A stretch of DNA of 53,482 nt from CAZNNH01 sp964574335. Its GTDB lineage: Bacteria; Acidobacteriota; Vicinamibacteria; Fen-336. Of this stretch, positions 42,989 through 51,484 are shown piece after piece. The position numbers were made by a program, and so were the translations under genes. The stretch is from the NCBI GenBank assembly GCA_964574335.1, contig CAZNNH010000024.1, positions 1 through 53,482 of the forward strand, in the 5' to 3' direction. Position 1 is the first letter of the stretch. Each line of letters opens with the position of its first letter. The notes under the pieces were generated by a model. That model searched no databases, was not told where the DNA came from, and saw only the letters and a program-made list of their open reading frames with translations.

Positions 42989-44255
42989 TCGCGCCCCCGT
43001 GGCCCGGCTCCTGGCCCTGGTCGGCCCCGGAGTGCTGGTGGCCGCGACCGGTGTCGGGGCCGGAGACCTGGCGACCGCCGCCTTCACCGGGAGCCGGCTG
43101 GGCGTGACGGTGCTGTGGGCGGTGCTGGTGGGGGCGTTCATCAAGTTCGTGGTCAACGAGGGCCTGGCCCGCTGGCAGCTCGCCACCGGAGAGACCCTGC
43201 TCGAGGGCGCGCTCCGTCGCCTGGGTCTTTCCGGGATCGTCGTTTTCGGCGCCTACTTCTTCCTCTGGAGCTTCTTCGTGGGCTCGGCGCTGATGAGCGC
43301 GTGCGGTGTCGCCCTGCATGCCATGGTCCCGGCCTTCGCGGATGCCGCGACCGGGAAGCTCGTCTTCGGAGTCCTCTCGAGCGTCCTTGGTGTGGGGCTG
43401 GTCCTGGCCGGAGGCTTCCCGCTCTTCGAGAAGGTGATGGGGGCCTGCATCGGGGTGATGTTCGTCACCGTGACGATCACCGCGCTCCTCCTGTGCGACG
43501 ACTGGGGGGCCGTGACCCGGGGGCTGCTCTTGCCGCGTCTCCCCCACGCGGGCGGGGAGGGAATCGGCTGGACGGTCGCCCTCATCGGCGGCGTGGGAGG
43601 AACGCTGACCCTCCTGTGCTACGGCTACTGGATCCGCGAGAAGGGCCGAACCGGACCGGCCGACCTCCCCCTCTGCCGTATCGACCTGGCCGTCGCCTAC
43701 CTGATGACCGCTGTCTTCGGTCTGGCCATGGTGGTGATCGGCAGCACCATCGAGGCGGATGGCAGCGGGGCGGGGCTGCTGATCCGGCTGGCCGACGCCC
43801 TGGCCCAGCCGCTGGGCGAGACCGGCCGGTGGGCGTTCCTGCTCGGGGCCTTCGGGGCCTTCTTCTCCAGCCTGCTCGGCGTCTGGCAGGCGGTCCCCTA
43901 CATCTTTGCCGACTACTGGCGTATCGCCCGCCAGGGGCTTCACGTCGGCGCACCGGCGCCCTCCGGCGAGGTCGACGCCCGTGGCCGTCCCTACCGTAGC
44001 TACCTGTTCGTCCTCGCGACGGTTCCGATGCTGGGCCTGCTGTTCAGCTTCCGCGAGGTCCAGAAGGCCTATGCGGTCTTCGGGGCCCTGTTCATGCCCC
44101 TGCTCGCGCTGGTCCTGCTGGTCCTGAACGGCCGTACCGATTGGGTTGGACCGCGCCTGCGGAACCGGCCGCTGACCAGCGGCGTTCTGCTGGCGATCGT
44201 GGCCTTGTTCGCCTTCTTCGGCTACCGCGAGCTGAGCACATCGTTCGGGTGGTGA
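42981..44255 (+). CDS. Nramp-family divalent metal transporter
   Basis: 424 residues from a TTG (42981) or 418 from the GTG at 42999; neither has a good ribosome binding site, so coupling to the toxin gene is possible. VGPGVLVAATGVGAGDLATAAFTGSRLG is close to the helix 1 region of Nramp/MntH, but the canonical D-P-G-N metal motif is replaced by a G-A-G-D variant, as in the Nramp-related group with non-standard helix 1. About eleven hydrophobic segments. It may carry a metal other than Mn or Fe, or Al-like or Mg as in Nramp-related transporters. Monocistronic end with a shared terminator hairpin. Confidence 0.82.
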   Translation: MPDRAPVARLLALVGPGVLVAATGVGAGDLATAAFTGSRLGVTVLWAVLVGAFIKFVVNEGLARWQLATGETLLEGALRRLGLSGIVVFGAYFFLWSFFVGSALMSACGVALHAMVPAFADAATGKLVFGVLSSVLGVGLVLAGGFPLFEKVMGACIGVMFVTVTITALLLCDDWGAVTRGLLLPRLPHAGGEGIGWTVALIGGVGGTLTLLCYGYWIREKGRTGPADLPLCRIDLAVAYLMTAVFGLAMVVIGSTIEADGSGAGLLIRLADALAQPLGETGRWAFLLGAFGAFFSSLLGVWQAVPYIFADYWRIARQGLHVGAPAPSGEVDARGRPYRSYLFVLATVPMLGLLFSFREVQKAYAVFGALFMPLLALVLLVLNGRTDWVGPRLRNRPLTSGVLLAIVALFAFFGYRELSTSFGW

Positions 44256-44282
44256 AGGGCGCGTGGCTCCCCATCGCGCCCT
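44256..44282. terminator. Bidirectional terminator hairpin
   Basis: AGGGCGCG and CGCGCCCT form a perfect 8-bp stem around an 11-base loop, filling the 25-base gap between the convergent Nramp and acylase genes. Confidence 0.55.
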
Positions 44283-46722
44283 ACCGGGCGCCGGGCAGCA
44301 GTCGGAGCGTGTGAGCGACGGGCCCGGGCAGGAACGGCGTCGGCCGGCCCTGCTCCCAGTCGCTGTGGCCCTTGCGGTAGTACGGAGACAGGGGGTGGCC
44401 GCTCTGGCCCCCGGGCATGTGGAAGACGCCGTCTTCCTCGTGGCCGGGAGAGACGACCAGCCGCTCCGAGGCTCCGTGAACGGTCCGCTGGACGCGAGGC
44501 ATGTTCGAGTCGCCGGGCAGCGGGTTCCGGGGCATGTCGAGGAACCGCGCCAGCCAGGGGACGGCGCGGCTCAGCGGGTGCTGGATCGCGGTGGTGTTCG
44601 CCTGGCCCCAGGTCCGAGCCGACAGCGGCGAGCCGTCCTGGGTCAGGTCCTCGATCACCGCGTCGACGGCCGCCAGGAACGCCTGGTCCCAGCTTTCGAA
44701 GTCAGGGCTCAGCAGGTGGATGGGTCGCTCGGAGACCAGGCGCCACAGGGGTCCCTCGTACTGGTTGCCCCTCCAGGACCCGAAGCTCGGGTCACGCTGT
44801 CGACAGGCTGCGGTCAAGGGCTCCAGCACCAGCCGGGCCACCTCCTGACGGAAGGCGCGCACCACCCGGTAGCCGACGGAGTCCGCCGCCGCATGGCCGC
44901 CCCAGCTTTCCACGTACCGCCGCAGCTCGGCTCGCTGGGCGTGGCCGTTGACCGCCTCCGGGCCCAGCACCTCGAGCGCCAGCCGCTGCCACCGGTCGAG
45001 GAAGAGGGCCCGGTCGTCGAGCTGGATCGCCAGCATCTTCTCGACCGTCGCTCCCTGGGTGGCCAGCAGGCCGTCGCGGATCTGTCGGGCCCGGGCGCCG
45101 AGGTCGTAGCCCCCGTCGCCGATCCGGGCCAAGCTGTCACCGTCCACGGTGCGGGCGTTGGCGGTCCAGAGCCTCCCCAGCGGCGGGTCGACGAGCCGCG
45201 GGTAGTCCTCCGGGGCCAGGTACCCGTCCCAGCGCCGGCTCCCGTCCGCCCACGATTCCGGCAGCCGACCCGAGAACCCCACCCGAAGAGGGATGCGCCC
45301 GGCGATGGTCCAACCGATCCGTCCCGTGGCGTCGGCGCAGACGAGGTTCTGGGGAGGGATGCCAACGAGGGCGGCCTCCTCGAGGACCTGGTCGACGCTC
45401 TGCGCCTGGTCGAGTCGTGACAGGCGCAGGTTGACCGCTTCCGTGTCGTGGGCGATCCAGCGCAGCGCCCGGGGGCGGCCCAGAGAGTCCCGGCCCACCT
45501 CGGGACCCCAGACGGTGTCCACGACGTCCACGGCCTGATCCGGCTGGCCTTTGACTCGGACGCGCTCGGTGTGGTGCTCGAACGAGCGCGGACCGTCGGG
45601 AGTCTGGTAGCGCTCGGGGTCGGCCTCGTCAACCTCGATCGCGACCAGGTCGCTCCAGTCGCCCTGGGAGTTGGTGAAGCCCCAGGCGACGTGGCCGTTG
45701 GAGCCGACCACCACCCCTGGCGACCCGGGCAGCGTCACGCCGGTCACCCGCACCGGCTCCCCCGCACCTTCCGCGGTCCACGACAGCGAGGCCCGATACC
45801 AGGTGTTGGGCACCCGGATCGGCAGGTGCATGTCGTTGGCCAGGAGGGCGCGACCGCCGGCGGTCTGGGACCCGGCCACCGCCCAGTTGTTGCTGCCGGA
45901 GATCGTGGCCTCGATCCAGTCGTGTCGCGCCGCCCGGGGCGGCGCGGCCGTCTGGCGCAGGTCCATCACGTCCGGCCCTGGCACCGGCGGTGTCTCGAAG
46001 GCCTCGCCGACGAGGGGCGCATCCCACTCGGTGCCCATCGGCGCCAGGAAAGCGAAGATCGGCTCGGGCAGCGTGTCGTGGAGCAGGCCGAGCGCCGACT
46101 CATCTCTGCCTTCCGAGTCGTGCAGGGTGAGAAACATGGAGAACAGGATCAGCACCGTGTCCTCGGGGACCCAGGCGGCCGGCTCGGCACGCAGAAGGTG
46201 ATACTCGAAGGGCCTGGAGCCGAGCGCCACCAGGCCGGCGTTGACGCCGGCAGCGTAGGCCTCCACCACCGCTCGCTCGTCGGGTGTGGCGGCCTCGATC
46301 ACCCTCCGGGCGCGAGACCGGAAACGGTGGAGGCGGACCCCGCGGTCGTAGTCCACGGCGGCCGGCCCGAACAGCTCGGCCAGCTCCCCGGCCGCCTGGC
46401 GCCGCATGGCGTCCATCTGGAAGAAGCGCTCCTGGGCGTGCAGGAAGCCCGTCGCCCGGGCCACGTCGACGCGGCTCGCCCCGCGGATCGCCGGTACGCC
46501 GTGGTCGTCGCGCTCCACGGTGACCGGGGCCCTGAGCCCCTCCAGCACCACCTCCCCGTCGAGGCGCGGCAGGCTGGCGCGCAGCGTCAGGTAGCCCCAG
46601 CCGACCGCGCCACCGACAGTGACCGCCGCCAGCGCCAGCACCGCCACGCTGGCGCGCAGGGCCCGTCTTGCGAGGGTCCGGCGGGGACGGGACGGCGCGT
46701 TGCGATCGGGTTCCGAGCTCAT
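44281..46722 (-). CDS. Penicillin acylase family protein (Ntn hydrolase)
   Basis: 813 residues from the ATG at 46722 (MSSEPDRNAP), with a basic N-terminus and a hydrophobic signal or anchor at about 21-45. The conserved start of the A chain is LEGLRAPVTVERDDHGVPAI, then FLHAQERFFQMDAMRRQAAGELAELFG. The autoprocessing nucleophile is Ser277 in ISGSNNWAVAG, and LANDMHL follows. These Ntn hydrolases are processed into two chains and cleave amide bonds; the group includes penicillin, cephalosporin and acyl-homoserine-lactone acylases. Substrate not assignable. Periplasmic. Confidence 0.9.
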   Translation of the reverse strand: MSSEPDRNAPSRPRRTLARRALRASVAVLALAAVTVGGAVGWGYLTLRASLPRLDGEVVLEGLRAPVTVERDDHGVPAIRGASRVDVARATGFLHAQERFFQMDAMRRQAAGELAELFGPAAVDYDRGVRLHRFRSRARRVIEAATPDERAVVEAYAAGVNAGLVALGSRPFEYHLLRAEPAAWVPEDTVLILFSMFLTLHDSEGRDESALGLLHDTLPEPIFAFLAPMGTEWDAPLVGEAFETPPVPGPDVMDLRQTAAPPRAARHDWIEATISGSNNWAVAGSQTAGGRALLANDMHLPIRVPNTWYRASLSWTAEGAGEPVRVTGVTLPGSPGVVVGSNGHVAWGFTNSQGDWSDLVAIEVDEADPERYQTPDGPRSFEHHTERVRVKGQPDQAVDVVDTVWGPEVGRDSLGRPRALRWIAHDTEAVNLRLSRLDQAQSVDQVLEEAALVGIPPQNLVCADATGRIGWTIAGRIPLRVGFSGRLPESWADGSRRWDGYLAPEDYPRLVDPPLGRLWTANARTVDGDSLARIGDGGYDLGARARQIRDGLLATQGATVEKMLAIQLDDRALFLDRWQRLALEVLGPEAVNGHAQRAELRRYVESWGGHAAADSVGYRVVRAFRQEVARLVLEPLTAACRQRDPSFGSWRGNQYEGPLWRLVSERPIHLLSPDFESWDQAFLAAVDAVIEDLTQDGSPLSARTWGQANTTAIQHPLSRAVPWLARFLDMPRNPLPGDSNMPRVQRTVHGASERLVVSPGHEEDGVFHMPGGQSGHPLSPYYRKGHSDWEQGRPTPFLPGPVAHTLRLLPGAR

Positions 46723-46840
46723 GGGCGCCTCGCTGCGGATGGCCGCCGGTGGCGACGCAGCCACCACGGCGGCGGCATTCTACCGCGCGAGTCCTGGCCG
46801 CACCCGCAGACGGTCACCCAGCGTTCGGAGGGCGGCGCCG

Positions 46841-46869
46841 TTGCCCGCCTCCTCTCGGAGCATTAGAAT
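46841..46869 (+). promoter_or_regulatory. Candidate promoter of the first MazEF pair
   Basis: TTGCCC (46841-46846), 17 bases, TAGAAT (46864-46869). The predicted transcript start coincides with the A of the ATG at 46876, suggesting a leaderless message. Confidence 0.55.
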
Positions 46870-46875
46870 CATGAT

Positions 46876-47127
46876 ATGAGGACTATTGCGGTGACTATTG
46901 ACGAAGCAACGCTCCAGGCCCTCAGCCGGGTCGCTGGCGGGTCCGGGGGCGATCGAGGTGGGGGATCGCCGAATCGTTCCGAGATCGTCCGCCGAGCCCT
47001 CCGAGAGTACCTCGAGAGGCAAGAGAAGGCCGCTCGCGACGAGAAGGAACGTGCCATCTTCGCCGCCAACCGGAAGCGTCTGGCGCGCGAGGCGGCCGCT
47101 CTGGTAGCGGAGCAAGCGAAGCCTTGA
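46876..47127 (+). CDS. Ribbon-helix-helix antitoxin (MazE/CopG-like)
   Basis: 83 residues. The first strand MRTIAVTIDEATLQALSRVA and the helix pair NRSEIVRRALREYLERQEKAA make a classical ribbon-helix-helix DNA-binding domain; the last 30 residues (basic, helical) should wrap the toxin. Expected to bind the operator over its own promoter at 46841-46869. Stop overlaps the toxin TTG start (TTGA), the usual coupling in these pairs. Confidence 0.8.
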   Translation: MRTIAVTIDEATLQALSRVAGGSGGDRGGGSPNRSEIVRRALREYLERQEKAARDEKERAIFAANRKRLAREAAALVAEQAKP

Positions 47128-47468
47128 CCCGAGGCGAGGTCTACCGAACCGCTGAGCGGGTGGCCGAACGAGGCGACAAGCCCGGCTTCTACGTGGTGGT
47201 CTCGCGGGCCTTCATCGCCGAGAACGAGGATGTGTCCACCGTCATCTGTGCCCCCGTCTACGGCGGTGTCCTCGGAATCGACTCGGAGGTGGTTCTGACA
47301 TCCGAGGATGGCCTGCCCCACACCTCTGCGATTCGCTGCGACTTCCTGGCGCTTCTGTTCAAGTCCAAGCTGACCCGGTTCGTGACGTCTCTCTCGACGG
47401 CCAAGCTGCGAGAGCTCGATCGGGCCCTCGCGATCGCCCTCGACCTCCCGCTCGGCCGTCCGCTGTAG
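47124..47468 (+). CDS. PemK/MazF-type mRNA interferase toxin
   Basis: 114 residues, TTG start in a TTGA overlap with the antitoxin stop. MazF fold markers: RGEVYRTAE in place of the usual G-D-I/V-W, GFYVVVSRAFIAENEDVSTVICAPVYG, and IRCDFLALLFKSKL, the segment preceding the catalytic Thr/Ser region. Cuts single-stranded RNA. Only 9 bases separate it from the convergent GH5 stop, with a weak hairpin (47467-47486) in the junction. Confidence 0.8.
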   Translation: MTRGEVYRTAERVAERGDKPGFYVVVSRAFIAENEDVSTVICAPVYGGVLGIDSEVVLTSEDGLPHTSAIRCDFLALLFKSKLTRFVTSLSTAKLRELDRALAIALDLPLGRPL

Positions 47469-47477
47469 CCGGCCCGT

Positions 47478-48476
47478 CTACCGGCTCTCGCCGCCCGTGC
47501 CCACGACGCCGTTGAGCTCCCGCAGGAGCTCCCGGGTGTGGAGGCCCGACGCCGTGAGCGCGCTCTGCGGCCAGCCGCCCCTCGGGTCGGCACCGGGAAC
47601 CAAGATCGAGCAGGTCTCTTCCTTGTCGGAGACCGACCACTTGCACCAACTGATGCGGTGCGACTCCATCCAGTCCATCCAGGCCCCCCACTCCTCCATG
47701 TCCAGGGCGCCCTGGCCGCTGGCCTCGGACCCACCGTACTCCGAGACGAACAGCGGCAGCCCCTTCTGGAGGGCGTAGTCTCCGCGCTGCCGCAGCTCCG
47801 CCTTGTGGGTCGCGGCGTAGAAGTGAAGGGTGTACATCAGGTTGGATGCGCCCTGGATCGGGTCGTCGGCGGCCAGGTGGACGTCCTGGTCCCAGTGGGG
47901 GCTGCCGACCAGGATCACGTTGTCGGGGTCGTGCTTCCGGATGGCGGCGATGACGTCCTCGGCGTAGGCCTTCACCGTGGCCCATTCGACGTCGACGGGC
48001 TCGTTGTAGATCTCGTAGATGACGTTGGGGCGAGCGCCGTACTGTTTGGCCATCTCCGAGAAGAACTCCCGGGCCAGGTCGGTCCGCTGGTGGGCGTGGT
48101 GGTCGTGCCAGTCGATGATCACGTACAGGCCCGCGTCGATGGAGGCGTCGACCACCTCGCGCATCAGCGTGAGCGCGTGATCCGGATCGTCTTGGTACCC
48201 ACCCTCGGGTCCCAGACCCATCGCCGCTCTGACCACGGTGCATCGGAAGTCGTCGCGCAACCACCTCACCACGTCGGCGTTCCAGTACTGGGGCCACCAG
48301 ATGTGCCAGCCGAGGCTCATCCCGCGGAGCACGATGGGCTCGCCTTGGGCGTCGACCAACTGGGTGCCCTCGACGGCAAGCTGGCCGTGCTGGGCGACGA
48401 AGGACGGCGGCTCGGCGCTCAGCCGGCCCGAGAGGGCCAGCACGGCTGCGGACAGGACCAGCAGGTGGGTTCTCAA
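47478..48476 (-). CDS. Secreted glycoside hydrolase family 5 (endoglucanase-like)
   Basis: 332 residues, TTG start with AAGGAG seven bases upstream, and a signal peptide (RTHLLVLSAAVLALSGRLSA). GH5 subfamily-2-like sequence: VLRGMSLGWHIWWPQYWN, VVRAAMG, YVIIDWHDHHAH, acid/base Glu159 in NVIYEIYNEP, HFYAATH, nucleophile Glu246 in PLFVSEYGG, and WCKWSVSDKEETCSIL. The activity is probably endo-beta-1,4-glucanase; acting outside the cell on plant or microbial glucan. Transcribed divergently from the peroxiredoxin-like gene across an inverted repeat. Confidence 0.93.
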   Translation of the reverse strand: MRTHLLVLSAAVLALSGRLSAEPPSFVAQHGQLAVEGTQLVDAQGEPIVLRGMSLGWHIWWPQYWNADVVRWLRDDFRCTVVRAAMGLGPEGGYQDDPDHALTLMREVVDASIDAGLYVIIDWHDHHAHQRTDLAREFFSEMAKQYGARPNVIYEIYNEPVDVEWATVKAYAEDVIAAIRKHDPDNVILVGSPHWDQDVHLAADDPIQGASNLMYTLHFYAATHKAELRQRGDYALQKGLPLFVSEYGGSEASGQGALDMEEWGAWMDWMESHRISWCKWSVSDKEETCSILVPGADPRGGWPQSALTASGLHTRELLRELNGVVGTGGESR

Positions 48477-48505
48477 GGCGTTCTCCTTCCCCGGCTCGGT
48501 CTCTC

Positions 48506-48542
48506 TGGCCGGCCGACCGCAGGATAGCGCATCGGCCGGCCA
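48506..48542. promoter_or_regulatory. 11-bp inverted repeat between divergent genes, possible operator
   Basis: TGGCCGGCCGA (48506-48516) and TCGGCCGGCCA (48532-48542) are exact inverses, 15 bases apart. On the GH5 strand the spacer holds TATCCT, a -10-like element. The position, 30 bases before the GH5 start and about 100 before the other gene, fits a shared regulator site. No start or promoter of certainty. Confidence 0.45.
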
Positions 48543-48644
48543 TTCGCGTGTCGGCCGTATCCCCGGAGGGCCCTGGCGACAATAGTCCCTGGGGGAGCTG
48601 CGGCGCTGCGGTGCGCCGCCACTTGTTGCTCGGAGGAGTCCACG

Positions 48645-49715
48645 ATGAAGCTTGTTGCGGTTGGGGTCGGGATGTTGTCGCTGGCCGTCTCCTCGTTCGC
48701 GGCGGACGGGAAGGCGGACGCCATTCGCCCGATCACCCTCGGAGAGACGATGCCCGACTTCACCCTGACGTCGCTCCAGGGTGGCGACGTGAGCCTGGCC
48801 TCGCTACGGGGGAAGAACGTCGTCCTCGTGTTCCCCCGGGTCCAGTACCAGGAGGGCACTTGGTGCGCGCTGTGCAACTACGCCCACCTGGAGCTGGCCC
48901 AGCTCGAGGCGCGGGAGAAGATCCGCGAGACACAGAACGCCGAGATCCTGTTCGTGGTCCCCTTCGGACGGGAGAAGACGCAGGCCTGGTTGGATGCCAC
49001 GCCGGAGATGTTGGCCAAGGTGAACGGATGGAAGCACCCGGAGAAGCCCGAGGCCCTGGATGCCGGCGACCGCACCCTCATGGAACGGATGCGCCTGCTG
49101 TTCCCGGAGGACCTCGACGTGGCGGACGGCAGCGTCCCGCTGCCCTTCCCCATCCTGCTGGACCCGGAGCGCACGGTGACCGGCGGCCTCGGCTTGTTTC
49201 AGACGGAGTGGGGCGGTACCCAGGCCGAGCAGCAGATCCCGACGGTCATGATCCTCGACACGGAGGGCGTCGTCCGCTTCAAGCACCTGAGCCAGGACAC
49301 CTTCGACCGCCCCTCGGCGCGCGTGATCGCCGACACGCTGGAGGCGGTCGCCGCCGGGCAGCGGCCGGTGTCTGCCGAGGACCGGGCCGCGCTGGTCGCC
49401 GCCTGTCACGACTACGTGGAGGGGTGGTACCAGGCCGACCCTGCGCGGATGGAGCGGTCCCTCCATCCCGAGCTCGCCAAGCGCTCGCTCCGCACGCAGG
49501 ATGGGAAGGACGTCCTGTGGCGGGTCACCCGGGACGATCTCCTGAAGAAGACGTCGCCGACGGAGATGGGGCCGGACGCCCGTATCGGCGTGACCCTGCT
49601 CGACGTCGGGGAGAAGATCGCCACCGCCAAGGTCGTCTCCCCGCGCTTCGTCGACTACGTCCACTTCCTGCGCCAGGACGGCCGCTGGGTCATCGTCAAC
49701 GTGGTGTGGGAGTAG
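48645..49715 (+). CDS. Secreted peroxiredoxin-like protein fused to an NTF2-like domain
   Basis: 356 residues; GGAGGAG ribosome binding site. Signal peptide about 1-20 (KLVAVGVGMLSLAVSSFAA). A thioredoxin-fold AhpC/TSA domain (about 32-240) contains PDFTLTSLQGGDVSLASLRGKNVVLVFPR and a W-C-A-L-C pair (C74, C77) rather than the usual single peroxidatic P-x-x-x-T-x-x-C; it resembles redox-domain proteins of uncertain activity. Residues about 245-356 (ALVAACHDYVEGWYQADPARMERSLHPELAKR to the end) are SnoaL/lumazine-binding NTF2-like. The fusion is unusual. Probably periplasmic thiol chemistry coupled to small-molecule binding. Confidence 0.82.
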   Translation: MKLVAVGVGMLSLAVSSFAADGKADAIRPITLGETMPDFTLTSLQGGDVSLASLRGKNVVLVFPRVQYQEGTWCALCNYAHLELAQLEAREKIRETQNAEILFVVPFGREKTQAWLDATPEMLAKVNGWKHPEKPEALDAGDRTLMERMRLLFPEDLDVADGSVPLPFPILLDPERTVTGGLGLFQTEWGGTQAEQQIPTVMILDTEGVVRFKHLSQDTFDRPSARVIADTLEAVAAGQRPVSAEDRAALVAACHDYVEGWYQADPARMERSLHPELAKRSLRTQDGKDVLWRVTRDDLLKKTSPTEMGPDARIGVTLLDVGEKIATAKVVSPRFVDYVHFLRQDGRWVIVNVVWE

Positions 49716-49740
49716 CCCGAGGCCGGATCGGCCCGCCGGC

Positions 49741-50603
49741 CTACGCCGACTTGTTGTAGAGGGTCTGGGTCGGGAAAGCGAACTCCAGCCCCTCGGCGTT
49801 GAAGCGCTCCAGGATCGCCATGTTCATCGAGGTCATGGTGCCGAGGATGTCGGCGCTCTTCTTGATGAAGTAGATCACCAGGACGTTCATGGCGAAGTCG
49901 CCGAGGCGTTGAAGGCGACCAGGACCTTCTCCACACCCGGGTCGGCTCCGGCGATCTCCTTGACCAGCTCCAGGGCCCGCCGTATCTTCTCCGGGCTCGT
50001 GTCGTAGGTCAGGCCCAGGTTCAGCACCACCTTCCGCGAGGGCTCGGCGCTGACGTTCTCCACCGGAGCGTCCGAGAACTTGGAGTTGGGGATCGTCACC
50101 AGGGTGCCGTCGAGCGTCTCCAGCCGCGTGCTACGCACGCCGATGTCGCGGATGAAGCCGTCGAACCCCGCGACACGGATCCGATCGCTGAGCTTGAACG
50201 GCCGGTCGCTAAAGATCGTGAAGCCGCCGAAGATGTTCGAGACCGTGTCCTGGGCGGCCATCGCCAGCGCCAGGCCGCCGATGCCGAGACCGGCGATCAG
50301 CGCGCCGACGTCCTAGCCGGCGTTGTTCAGGGCCACCACCAGGCCGACCGCCCAGACCGTGATCTTGGTCCCCTTGCGGACGATCGGCAGAAGCTGGTCG
50401 TCCAGGTCCGTCTCGGTCTTCTCCGTGATCGGGACCAGGTACTCGCGGAAGATTGCGTCCAAGAGACGGGCCACCAGCCACGCCACCGTCAGGATGGGAG
50501 GCCCTTGCCGACCACGAACGCGCCGACGATGATCCCCAGGGGCGGTCAGCCAGCCCCCGAGCGTGTTCCCGTAGTAGGTGCCGCCCAGCGTGTCCTCGAG
50601 CAT
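49741..50603 (-). pseudogene. mscS-type mechanosensitive channel, degraded
   Basis: Read on the minus strand, pieces of an MscS protein appear in order: TYYGNTLGGWLTA; then, in another frame, LGIIVGAFVVGKG; back in the first frame AWLVARLLDAIFREYLVP and ALNNAG; a TAG (50313-50315) where the family has Tyr; DVGALIAGLGIGGLALAMAAQDTVSNIFGGF; the beta domain DRIRVAGFDGFIRDIG and VTIPNSKFSDAPVENVS; and, after another frameshift near 49905, NVLVIYFIKKSADILGTM and FAFPTQTLYNKSA. So at least three frameshifts and one nonsense codon. The channel would have protected against osmotic downshock. No functional product expected. Confidence 0.85.
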
Positions 50604-50747
50604 TCCTCGCCTCCCTTCACGGCCGGATCACACGCCCGCCGCCACCTGGATCTCTCGGTGCCCCCCTGCCGGGACTGCGGTGATGGAAGCGGATGCGCGG
50701 CGCCGGGGTGCAGTATGATGAGAAGTAGGATTGGAGGTGTGACCGCG

Positions 50748-50996
50748 ATGGCCAAGGCACGGGTCTCCGTGACAGTGGACCGGGTGCTGCTGCGACGGTG
50801 CGAGCGAGTCGCTCGGGGCGCGACACGCAGCCAGGTGTTCGAGCAGGCGCTCGAGGGGTGGCTGCGCGAGGTCCGGCAGAAGGCTCTGGAGGAGGAGATC
50901 GAGCGCCACTACGCCTCCCTCAGCGAGGAGGAACGAGCGGAAGACGCGGAGTGGTCCGGTCTCGCGTCGCGAGTCCTGGGCGAGACCTGGAGGTGA
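50748..50996 (+). CDS. Antitoxin of a second MazEF-type pair
   Basis: 82 residues; GGAGG ten bases before the ATG (50748) and a TATGAT -10-like element at 50714-50719. AKARVSVTVDRVLLRRCERVARGATRSQVFEQALEGWLREV is a ribbon-helix-helix domain; the acidic tail (EEEIERHYASLSEEERAEDAEW) is typical of antitoxins that wrap MazF. Differs in sequence from the pair at 46876. Stop overlaps the toxin GTG (GTGA). Confidence 0.82.
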   Translation: MAKARVSVTVDRVLLRRCERVARGATRSQVFEQALEGWLREVRQKALEEEIERHYASLSEEERAEDAEWSGLASRVLGETWR

Positions 50997-51340
50997 ACCC
51001 AAGCCCGCTTCGCGGCTGCCTCTACTGGGTCTCCGTCCCGGCGGAGCCGGGGAAGAAGCGTCGCCCCGCCCTCGTGGTGTCGGTGAACCCGAGGAACCGG
51101 CTGGCCGATGACGTCCTCGTCGTCCCGGCGAGCACCACCCTCCGGGTGGCCCCAACCCACGTACGCCTCAGAAAGGGAACCGGTGGGTTGCCCTCGGACT
51201 CCATCCTGAAGTGCGAGCAAGTCACCACTCTACCGAAGAGGCTCCTGAGCGCGACCGCCCTCGGCGGACCGCTCTCCGGGCGACTCCTCGAAGATGTGGA
51301 GAGAGGAATCCTGCGCGCGATCGGCGTCCCGATGGACTAG
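50993..51340 (+). CDS. PemK/MazF-type mRNA interferase toxin (second pair)
   Basis: 115 residues, GTG start in a GTGA overlap. Classic MazF pattern: LRGCLYWVSVPAEPGKKRRPALVVSVNPRN, DDVLVVPASTTLR, GLPSDSILKCEQVTTLPKRLL (the C-E-Q-x-x-T/L region), LEDVERGILRAIGV. Ribosome-independent endoribonuclease, neutralised by the upstream antitoxin. Adjacent to the mscS pseudogene. Intact residues suggest function. Confidence 0.88.
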   Translation: MNPSPLRGCLYWVSVPAEPGKKRRPALVVSVNPRNRLADDVLVVPASTTLRVAPTHVRLRKGTGGLPSDSILKCEQVTTLPKRLLSATALGGPLSGRLLEDVERGILRAIGVPMD

Positions 51341-51484
51341 CGAGCCGCCGCCAGCGCGCCCGCCTTCCGCGAGGCCGCACACCTCCCCGCGCGCCTTCTC
51401 CCCTTGTCAGCTGACGGATCGTCGGCGAGAATCAACACCAACTCACATCGGATCCCGGCGTTGATCCCTTGCAGGAGGTGCCCG

